Positions 55,556 to 64,000 of a DNA stretch of 64,000 nt are shown one piece after another. The notes under the pieces were generated by a model. That model ran no database searches, was not told the origin of the DNA, and was given only the letters and a program-made list of their open reading frames with translations. The stretch covers positions 303,168,998 through 303,232,997 of the forward strand of contig NC_090319.1 in assembly GCF_040869045.1 (NCBI RefSeq). Reading direction: 5' to 3'. The position numbers were made by a program, and so were the translations under genes. This DNA comes from Eurosta solidaginis (lineage: Eukaryota; Arthropoda; Insecta; Diptera; Tephritidae). Each line of letters opens with the position of its first letter. The first letter of the stretch is position 1.

Positions 55556-56100
55556 TTTTATACCCAGCTGAGCAGGGCTCACGGAGTATATTAATTTTGT
55601 TCGCATAACGGTACCCCCTAACGACATAAATTAATCGAGATAGATATAGACTTCTATATATCAAAATGATCTGAGCGAAAAAAGAAATTCATGTCATGTT
55701 CATGTGTTCCATGTCCGTCCGTCCGTCTGTCCGTTAACACGATATCTTGAGTAAATTTTGAGGTATCTTAATGAAATTTGGTATGTAAGTTCCTGGGCCC
55801 TCATCTCAGATCTCTATTTAAAATAAACGAAATCGGACTATAACCACGCCCACTTTTTCGGTATCGAATATTTCGAAAAACCGAAAAAGTGCGATAATTC
55901 ATTACCGAAGAGGGATAAAGCGATGAAACTTGGTAGGGGGTTGAACTTATGACGCAGAATAGAAAATTATTAAAATTTTGGACAGTGAGCGTGGCACCGC
56001 CAACTTTTAATAGAAGGTAATTTAAAAGTTTTGCAAGCTGCAATTTGGCAGCTGAGTATTTAGTTTTCGGTTACATCCGAACTTAGCCTTCCTACTTGTT
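55556..56100 (+). mobile_element. DINE-like element, internally deleted
   Basis: Starts tttttatacccagctgagca, carries gtccgtccgtctgtccg near 55713, and ends with the hairpin gttttcggttacatccgaac and ttagccttcctacttgtt. The deletion removes the module region. Confidence 0.75.
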
Positions 56101-56184
56101 AATTATAAGAAGAGTAGCTTTTTTTAATCTGAAGTCGAAAGACCATCACGTGATTTTCGACACTTTGCAGCCTCGCGCTTTGGT

Positions 56185-56935
56185 CTACGTCTTTCCGCCT
56201 TGGTCGATCATGTGCAACTCTCGCCTTTTTTTAATATCGCCCAATCTGATTGGAACATCTACGGAGCAAGCTTCGAGGTATGCTACCTTTTCAGCTAGCT
56301 CATCCGCTTTTTCATTTCCATCTATTCGCATACGCCCTCGGAGACAATATAGATGTATGCTTCTCCCTATCATGATTCTTTCCAGGAATGCTCACATTCT
56401 AACACCTTTTGAGATGTTATGCTATGCAAGATAGTTGCCCTAATTGCTCCCTGGCGGTCAATATAAAAGTTGAAGCGGCTGCAGTTCAAGCTATTTTCTT
56501 CCAGTAAATCTATTGCTTTGGCGACGACTACTACTCCCACCTCAAAAACGCAGCAGTGATCTGATGTCTTGCAATATATGTTTATTTCCTGATCACCAGA
56601 GTAAACAGTAGACCCTACTCCTCCAATTACTTTGGAACCATCGGTGTACACGTGTACCTCCATTTGAGCGCCCTTGTTCCAACCTTCCACCTGTATCGTA
56701 GCTCTAAGGGACCCCTCGAAAAGCAGGTAGGCAACTAGGTAGTCTGTTAGTCCAATATCTGATGATGTTGTACTACTATGACCGTATGGTCTGCGCTCAA
56801 ACTGGCCTACATTGAGAAACGTTACAGTTGTTAACGCCACCAAGTCTACAGGTGGAATGTGCAGCATGGCATACAGTGCAGCCGTTGGCGTTGTTTTCAG
56901 GGCTCCGGTTATGCTAAGCAATGATAGCCTAAATT
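56185..56935 (-). pseudogene. LOA/I-like LINE: RNase H region
   Basis: Minus strand: ITGALKTTPTAALYAMLHIP (post-RT), then VHVYTDGSKVIGGVGSTVYS, an EVGVVVVAKAIDLLEE helix, YIDRQGAIRATI and, after a frameshift near 56372, RGRMRIDGNEKADELA. This is an RNase H1-type domain with the first Asp kept (YTDGS). Truncated at both ends. Confidence 0.75.
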
Positions 56936-57014
56936 ATTTTACATTCACAAAATCCTGTCAAGGACTTCTTTTCTTCTCCACGCTAAGCCTCCACGACAAC
57001 TTACAATCCAGAAT

Positions 57015-58790
57015 GATCCCTAGGTTAGTTAGGTTAGTTTCAAGTGGCTGCCGTCCACATCGGTGCGGCACTCTTAGGCCTTTATAGGCCCATTAAGAAA
57101 CCACACGGATTTGTTCCTACTCTCCTAATCAAACCACTTCGTTGAGTTTGTGAAGCTAACTAAGCGTCGTGTATTGACCTCAGCTATATCAGTCAGATCT
57201 ACGAGAAAAATCTTCCCCATAAAACGTTGCCTTCTTCTACCGAGCGCTGGACATTCACAGAGTAGCTGCCTAACAGTATCAGGCTCTTCTTCGCTTCCGC
57301 AGCTTCTACAATAATCATTAAACGGAGCGCCAATCCTTTCCGCATTCGGTCCAATACAAACATGACCAGTGAGAAGACCTACAACTAAGGAAATATCCTT
57401 CTTATGGAGGGTGAGAAGCTCTCGCGATCTCTTCTCATTCCATTCCGGCCATGTGAGTTTTGCCGTGTGGCATTTATCATGATGCTTCCACCTGGCTCAC
57501 GCTTCCATCAGTAGAGCTTCCTTTATCTTGAGCGGCATGCCCAAACTTTTCCAGGATGGCGAAAGTGTAAGGGATGTACCCTTTCTTGCAAGCTCATCCG
57601 CCATCTCATTACCTGGTATGCCCTTATGTCCCGGAACCCATACCAGATGCAGAGTAAACTGTTCAGCCATCACGTTAAGTGATGTGCGACAGCCTACTAC
57701 AATTTCAGAATTAGTTGTGACAGAGTCAAGGGCTTTCAGTGCTGCTTGACTGTCTGAGAAAATATAAATATACTTCTGAGAGACTGCCTTCTGCCTAAGG
57801 CAGTCCACAGCGTCTTGTATGGTCGCAAGCTCGGCCTGAAATGCGCTATAATGATCCGGAAGGCTAAGCGATCTTTGTGTGTCCAATTGTTCCGAATATA
57901 CACCCCCTCCGAATCTGTTATCCAGTTTAGATCCATCTGTGTAGATCTGAATGATGTTAGTGGGCCAATCAGGGTCATTCACCCACTGTTCATTCTCACG
58001 GATTAATATCTCGTATCCCTTGTTAAAGCTGGTATGTGGTTTGCAGAAATCTGTCAATTCTGGTATGCAGAATCTGTCGAGAATTTCAGTATGTTTGCAG
58101 TGCGACCATGTGGTCAGTTTCCTCAGCCTGATAGCTGCACATGCTGCATATTTAATGCCTACTATATCTATGGGTAGTAGGTTCAGTATTACATTCATAG
58201 CCTCCGTTGGCGTTGTGCGGATGGTTCCGCTTATACATAGTAGTGCAGATCTTTGCACATTTTGAAGAGCAAGAACCGTCGAGGATTTATTCAGGGCGGG
58301 CCACCATAACGCCACTCCGTATAGCAGTATTGGCCTAACTATGGCCGTGTATATGCAATGCACTATCACAGGGGATATACCCCATTTCTGTATAGTCGCC
58401 CCTTTACATATGTAGAGGGCAACCGTGGCCTTACGGACACGTTCCGTGGTATTCTGTGTCCAGTTCTATTTCTTATCAAGTGTGAGCCCTACATAGTTGG
58501 CAGACTCAATTAACTTAAGCACTGTGTTTGCCAGCACTGGAGTTGAGAGAGGTGGTATCTTATACCTCCTCGTAAAGAGCACCAGCTCCGTCTTATTTGT
58601 GTTCACGCCTAGACCATTATCAATGGCCCATGCTTCGACCTTTATTAATTCCAACTGCATAATATCGCAGAAAGTGTGTGGAAACTTCCCACTTATTACC
58701 AAGGAAAGGTCGTCAGCATATGCTATAACTATACAGCCCCTCTCCTCCTCAATGTCCCTTAGCCTCCACCTTGGGGAGTTCCCCTACTGA
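57015..58790 (-). pseudogene. LOA-like LINE, RT to 3' end
   Basis: Minus strand, in order: GCIVIAYADDLSLVISGKFP (catalytic YADD near 58720), RT thumb, one stop at 58466-58468 in an otherwise continuous frame, YGVALWWPALNKSS, a complete RNase H, a DYCRSCGSEEEPDTVRQLLC zinc-like segment in a shifted frame near 57300, and a ggttagttaggttag-type 3' end near 57010-57032. 5' of YADD a deletion brings GNSPRWR-like sequence close. Fairly young by its few lesions. Confidence 0.8.
57497..58369 (-). pseudogene. LINE RNase H-bearing frame, complete catalytic set
   Basis: A 290-codon open segment within the LOA-like element. RNase H motifs with the Asp-Glu-Asp-Asp residues: IYTDGSKLDNRFGGGVY, AFQAELATIQDAV, YIFSDSQAALKAL and WVPGHKGIPGNEMADELA. 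The frame has no ATG start; it continues upstream to the stop at 58466. It ends through a frameshift before the zinc-like region. Confidence 0.85.
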
Positions 58791-59029
58791 CGAAACTGCT
58801 CACTGATACCCCTGCAAGTTCTGCCTGTACTATATACGTGGGATGTGGTTTAGTGCCACGACACCTTCGATTATAGTGTATTGCCAGTTAGAGCTGCACT
58901 CCAGTGATTTTTGCAGTTGTATAGGCGTAACTCCGAGTTTTGAATGGTTTAAAAGATTGGAGGGCTCAAGAAATCTTATCCCTTGTAATTAGGTTGTGCA
59001 GTATAGGTTGCACTGTTGCTTGTGTCAAG
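58791..59029. other. No gene seen
   Basis: Probably eroded LINE sequence linking the two minus-strand RT pieces; no motif resolved. Confidence 0.35.
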
Positions 59030-59460
59030 CTTTGTGTATCCCGTGGTTCGTTCCTAATTGCTAGATATTTTGGTACAAAGTTTTTTCTGCATAATCACGC
59101 CTACCAGCTTAGGCCTAGACCGATCCATGACTACATAACTTCTAGTAAATAAGACTATATCCGTCTTCTCCGCATTGGCGCTGAAGCCAGCATAAGATGA
59201 GTAGGTAAGTACACCGCGAAGCACCCGATCTATCTAAGAGTGAATTGATGGAAGGCACTTAAACTTATGGTAGCTGCAACGTCATCTACGTAAGCCGTGA
59301 GTTTAACAGGTCTCACACCTAACCGCCTGAGTAGTTGATTGGTAACCAGAGTCCACAGCAGAAATGAAAACACCCCGCTCTGCGAAGTTATTTTTTTTGC
59401 AATTAAGCATGCATTCAGTATTATTTGTATAGTCGCAAACAAAAATTATGAGCAAATCTG
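59030..59460 (-). pseudogene. LINE RT fragment with YVDD
   Basis: Minus strand: QSGVFSFLLWTLVTNQLLRR, GVRPVKLTAYVDDVAATISL (YVDD palm motif), then in shifted frames DRVLRGVLTYSSYAGFSANA. R1/LOA-like. It differs from the neighbouring YADD copy, so it is a separate insertion or family. Confidence 0.65.
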
Positions 59461-59512
59461 CATCCCTTCATATATTCGCATATTTACATTTTTGTAACGA
59501 AAACAATGAAAA

Positions 59513-60436
59513 AACAAGTAAGGAAGTCTAAGTTCGGGTGAAACCGAACATTACATACCCAGCTGTACACTTGAAATGCTGTTGTTGTTTGTTTTGTGTG
59601 CTTAATAGTGTTAAAAGGCTGCGCAATACTACATATACATATGGTTCTATTCTGAACTAATTTTTCTTCGAGTTAGGGCTCCCGAAACATAGAAAATTGC
59701 TTAGTCATAAAAGGTGCGGTGCCACGCCCGCTTTTTATAATAATATGAAGTTTTTCCTATTTATTGTTATAAATTCACTTGGGAAATGAAATATCATTGA
59801 TATAAAGCTCTTTTTTGCAAAGATATAGCTTGTTTTATTCGTCCACGAACCTTTTAAAAATCTTTTATGTAAAAGTGGGCGCGGTTCTTAACCGATTTCG
59901 TTAATTTTTCTTCAAAGCATTCCCTATAGTAGAGGCAACCTCTCTGCCGAATTTTGTTACGATAGGTTTAACGATTTTTGATTTATGATTAATAATATTT
60001 GTCAAATTGATATCATCACAAGTGGGCGGTGCCGCGCCCATTTTAAAATTTTTTTCAAATTTGTATTAAGAGTCTCAATATCAGTTCACATATCAAATTT
60101 CAATATTCTAGGTGTACTATTTAATAAATAATCAGATTTTTTGTGTTTTCCAAAATGTTATATATAAAAAAGGTGGGCGTGGTTATTATCCGATTTCCCT
60201 CATTTTCAATACCAATAAGCTCGTGTACCAAATTTGGTGAAGATATCGCAATATTTACTCAAGTTATCATGTTAAAGGACAAACGGACGGACGGACATGG
60301 CTCAATCAAATTTTTTTTCGACACTGATGATTTTGATATATGGTCTATATCTATCTCGATTCCTTTATACCTGTACAACCGACCGTTATCCAATCAAAGT
60401 TATAATACTCTGTGTACAAGTACAGCTGGGTATAAA
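59513..60436 (-). mobile_element. DINE-like element, family 2b, complete short copy
   Basis: Plus: aacaagtaaggaagtctaag, hairpin gttcgg-gtgaaa-ccgaac, acatacccagctgtacactt, several gggcg(t/c)gg blocks, gacggacggacatggctc near 60285, ending gtacagctgggtataaaaa. The subterminal words gtacacttg and caagtac are inverted copies. Confidence 0.75.
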
Positions 60437-61147
60437 AAAAATTAAGCTCAGCTTACACACAGGCAACGTCAGTGGTGGCGCCAAAAAGCCAACAATTAAA
60501 CCGGTAAAGCAAAACATAAATAAATAACAATGAAATGGTTGCAATAAAATAGCGAGAATTTGCGTTTGTGTTTGTGGCGACGCCAAACCAATAACTATAA
60601 CCACAACATACACACTAATACGTATGTATGTATATAAATACCCTTGCATATGTAAGGTTGTAAAAATCTATGTAAGAGCAGTTAGTGTTGTAGCAAGAGG
60701 AGTATATTACGAAAATGTGTTGCGAAATTTTCATTATTATAAGCAGAAATTTATTTACGCTATCGCCATTACCGTTATTATGCATGCAACCACATACAAT
60801 AATGTTCCTACCAATTGTTTTTTCTACTCCACAGTGCACAACTCTCTCTTTCTTCGTTTAACCACCCACTTCCACGCATTAAAATTCTGCCACATCCACT
60901 GAATGATTGCTCGTTTATTGCTCTGTTCTACTCGCTTTGCATCCATTGCTATTACAACCGTTATATTCCTGTTGTTTTTACAGGTGTTGCTTCTGTTTTC
61001 GGCGCTTTGCTTTTATTAAGTACGACGAATTGTAACGAATATGTTTATTGTTTTTGCACATATTTGAGTTATTTTTTTTTTGTTTTTTGATGTTGGTAAT
61101 GCGGCAACCCATAAATGGCCATAAATGTGTCGACACATTTGGCTATC
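60437..61147. other. No gene seen
   Basis: No recognised repeat until the DINE-like end at 61148. Overlapping 70-100-codon frames on both strands lack domains. Confidence 0.4.
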
Positions 61148-61310
61148 CAGTTGCGTGAAGGTGAATATCAAACAAGAAAAACGGGGCTGAACAATAATCT
61201 TATTCCATTCGTAATAACGGCTATATAAGATAAGAAAAATATAGTGAACAGATGTACCTACCTAAGCGATTTTAAGATAAATATAAAATAAAAATAGTTT
61301 TGCATACATT

Positions 61311-62900
61311 AACAAGTAGGAAGGCTAAGTTCGGGTGTAGCCGAACATTACATACTCAGCTGAGAGCTTTGGAGACAAAATAAGGGAAAATCACCAAGTA
61401 GGAAAATGAACCTACGGTAACCCTGGAAATGTTTGTATGACATGTGTATCAAATGAAAGGCATTAAAGAGTATTTTAAGAGGGAGTGGGCCATAGTTCTA
61501 TAGGTGGACGCCATTTAGGGATATCGCCATAAAGGTGGACCAGGGGTGACTCTAGAATGTGTTTGTACGATATCAATTTAAAAGGGAGTGTCCCTTCGTT
61601 GTATATGTGAAAGCGTTTTCAAGATATCGACCAAAATGTGGACCAGGGTGACCCAGAACATCATCTGTCGGGTACCGCTAATATATTTATATATGTAATA
61701 CCACGAACAGTATTCCTGCCGAGATTTCAAGGGAATTTGATTTCGCCCTGCAGAACTTTTTCATTTTCTTCTACTTAATATGGTAAGTGTCACACCCATT
61801 TTACAAAGTTTTTTTCTAAAGTTATATTTTGCGTCAATAAACCAATCCAATTACCATGTTTCATCCCTTTTTTCGTGTTTGGTATAGAATTATGGCATTT
61901 TTTTCGTTTTTGGTAATTTTCGATATCGAAAAAGTGGGCGTGGTCATAGTCGGTTTTCGGCCATTTTTTATACCAATTCAAAGTGAGTTCGGATAAGTAT
62001 GTGAACTGAGTTAAGTAAAGATATATCGATTTTTGCTCAAGTTATCATGTTAACGGCCAAGCGGAAGGACAGGCTGTCGACCGTGTTAAAAAACTGGGCG
62101 TGGCTTTAACCAATTTCGCCCTTTTTTACAGAAAACAGTTATCGTCCTAGAATCTAAGCCCCTACCAAATTTCACAAGGATTGGTAAATTTTTGTTCGAC
62201 TTATCGCATTAAAAATATCCTAGACAAATTAAATGAAAAAGGGCGGAGCCACTCCCATTTTGAAATTTTCTTTTATTTTTGTATTTTGTTGCACCATATC
62301 ATTACTGGAGTTGAATGTTGACATAATTTACTTATATACTGTAAAGATATAAAATTTTTTGTTAAAATTTTACTTAAAAAAATTTTTTTTTTAAAGTGGG
62401 CGTCGTCGTTCTCCGATTTTGCTAATTTTTATTAAGCATACATATAGTAATAGGAGTAACGTTCCTGCCAAATTTCATCATGATATCTTCAACGACCGCC
62501 AAATTACAGCTTGCCAAATTTTTAGATTACCTTCTTTTAAAAGTGGGCGGTGCCACGCCCATTGTCCAAAATTTTACTAAATTTTACTTTTTCGGTTTTT
62601 AGAAATTTTTGATATCGAAAAAATGGGCGTGGCTATAGTCCGTTATCGTTCATTTTAAATAGCGATCTGAGATGAGCGCCCAGCAACCTACATACCAAAT
62701 TTCATCAAGATACCTCAAAATTTACTCAAGTTATCGTGTTAACGGACGGACGGACGGACATGGCTCAATCAAATTTTTTTTATATGCTGATGATTTTGAT
62801 ATATGGAAGTCTATATCTATCTCGATTCCTTTATACCTGTACAACCAACCGTTATCCAATCAAGGTTAATATACTCTGTGTGCTCTGCTCAACTGAGTAT
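61311..62900 (-). mobile_element. DINE-like element family 2 nested in family 1
   Basis: Plus: aacaagtaggaaggctaag, hairpin gttcgg-gtgtag-ccgaac, about one and a half modules, gggcgtgg blocks, acggacggacggacatggct near 62744, ending ctcaactgagtataaaaa. aaaaatag occurs on both sides (near 61290 and 62892), but 13 unexplained bases lie on the left, so a duplication is not certain. Confidence 0.75.
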
Positions 62901-63150
62901 AAAAATAGGTAGGTACTTTGTGTGATGATGCAAAGTTTCAGGTTTTTTGTGGTCTGCATGTAAACAGTATGATCACAAGTCACTTATTTTAACAATATAT
63001 GACGTAAGCGTAACTATTTGATTAAATTTGAAGCTTCTAGCCGTAAAACAGGGGGTATAAATGACAGTTTATATACGGTATATACTAAAAATACCACCGA
63101 TCTATAAAATTTTTTCAGACAACAATGAATGCTCTATACGTAAGTATTCG

Positions 63151-63462
63151 CTGTACGAGCTATACGCAGACATCCACATAGTCCAGCGAATTAAAACGCA
63201 GCTGCTGCGCTGGCTAGGCCATGTTATGCGAATGAAAGATGATGCTCCGGCCAAGAAAGTATTTCTATCGGAACCCGCCTATGGAAGCAGAGGTAGAGGG
63301 CGGCCCCCACTTCATTGGAAGGACCAGGTGGAAAAGATTTAAACTCCCTTGGTGTGACCAATTGACGCCGGTTGGCGGAGCGAAGGAGCGACTGGCGCGC
63401 CTTGTTGGACGGCCATAACCGTTTAGACGGTTAAGCGCCAATTAAGTAAGTAAGTAAGTAAG
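63151..63462 (+). mobile_element. RTE-type LINE 3' fragment with (TAAG)n tail
   Basis: Encodes LLRWLGHVMRMKDDAPAKKV and GRGRPPLHWKDQVEK, then, after a one-base deletion near 63338, LNSLGVTNWRRLAERRSDWR. This is the conserved C-terminus of RTE/related LINEs. It ends in taagtaagtaagtaag. Inserted in the family 1 DINE-like element and apparently replacing about 20 bp of it. Confidence 0.75.
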
Positions 63463-63960
63463 CTGTTAAAATGGGGCAGTAATTACGAAAAGCTTCTTAT
63501 CTGAAAAATCGGTTGTGGGGGATATATGCTATATATACGACCGATCTTATCCATTTTTTTAGACAGTGATATGTGAAATATACGAAAGCATATGGTGAAG
63601 TTTGAAGCTTCAATCTGATAAATTGAGGAAGATATAACAAAATCCTATTTTTTGAAAAATTGGTTATATGGGGGATATATGCTATAGTGGTCCTATCCGG
63701 CCGGTTCCGAAAAATATCTAATCGGATACCTAAGTATACCTGCTCACCAAATATTATCAAGATATTTCAAAAATTGAGGGACTAGTTTGCATACTATCAT
63801 ACAGACGGACAGATGGACATGGCTAAATCAACTCAGATCTTCATCCTGATGAATACGATATACTTATTGGTGAGTCTATCTCTTTTCCTTTAAGGACTTA
63901 TAATTTTAAGATTCGTGACGAAGTTAATATACCATTTCATTTTCGTGAAAGCTATAATAA

Positions 63961-64000
63961 ACAAAGTTTCTGGTAACGACGGACTACCGGCCGAACTGTT
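63961..64000 (+). pseudogene. Start of an RTE-like reverse transcriptase fragment (runs off window)
   Basis: The last bases read NKVSGNDGLPAEL, matching the NNKAxGxDGLPAEL block upstream of the RTE-type RT palm. It begins just where the DINE-like element ends. Too short to assess integrity. Confidence 0.5.

Larger units (their letters stand above)
61148..63960 (-). mobile_element. DINE-like element family 1, split twice
   Basis: Segments 61148-61310, 62901-63150 and 63463-63960 align in reverse with the intact copy at 8540-9822 (ggggctgaacaataatctta; aggtaggtactttgtgtgat; accaccgatct; gacggacagatggacatggc; ataccatttcattttcgtga). A family 2 element and an RTE fragment interrupt it. The terminal hairpin end is missing on the left. 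Confidence 0.8.

Noticed and set aside
61311..62900. 8-bp duplication AAAAATAG around the nested DINE-like element
   Set aside because: Thirteen extra bases separate the left copy from the element and the word is A-rich; Helitron relatives are not expected to duplicate their target.

Overview
The window looks like repeat-dominated, AT-rich nuclear DNA from a higher fly. The mix of Jockey/R1/LOA-type retroposons, Helitron/DINE-1-like elements and a tRNA-derived SINE with a G+C-rich head suggests a tephritid-like fruit fly, but I infer this from pattern memory and ran no search. I found no convincing host gene, rRNA, snRNA or genuine tRNA. Almost every open frame over 100 codons belongs to a mobile element, to its decayed remains, or to a stop-free simple repeat.

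Layout. 1-8.4 kb: a SINE, a decayed non-LTR reverse transcriptase, a 143-bp tandem array rich in hairpins, a LOA/I-like 3' fragment, an A-rich tract and a TATCGAT array that changes orientation midway. 8.5-13.3 kb: a DINE-like element, then an LTR interrupted by a second solo LTR and a DINE-like element. 13.4-16 kb: a degenerate ~100-bp minisatellite holding a SINE and a 559-bp near-perfect palindrome. 16.7-18.1 kb: an R1-type pseudogene. 18.9-27.5 kb: DINE-like elements, one inserted head-to-head inside another. 27.5-28.9 kb: a 1.4-kb pyrimidine-rich hexamer array. 29-37 kb: LINE/SINE scraps, a MITE and a DINE-like copy with an expanded 130-bp array. 37.6-42.8 kb: a DINE-like element split by an LTR fragment and a complete-length Jockey-like LINE. 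43.3-49.0 kb: a hAT transposon containing a PIF/Harbinger element, a DINE-like element and, within that, another inverted-repeat transposon. 49.7-53.3 kb: a young, internally deleted LTR retrotransposon with one intact 757-codon frame. 53.5-64 kb: a Helitron, a solo LTR, LOA-like LINE pieces, more DINE-like copies and an RTE-type 3' end.

The standout is the element at 49663-53335. It has two almost identical 668-bp LTRs, a 4-bp target duplication, a primer-binding site and a polypurine tract. Its single frame fuses a SAP-like domain, coiled coil, gag core, zinc knuckle and aspartic protease directly to the GPY domain of an integrase, with no reverse transcriptase, RNase H or integrase core. 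Other signals worth checking are the hairpin array with compensatory changes, the palindrome carrying Pol III-like boxes, the 2A-like plus PHD-like first ORF of the LINE, and the layered hAT insertion.

Strand convention: DINE-like elements are given the strand on which they read TTTTTATAC...(GTCY)n...CTTACTTGTT.
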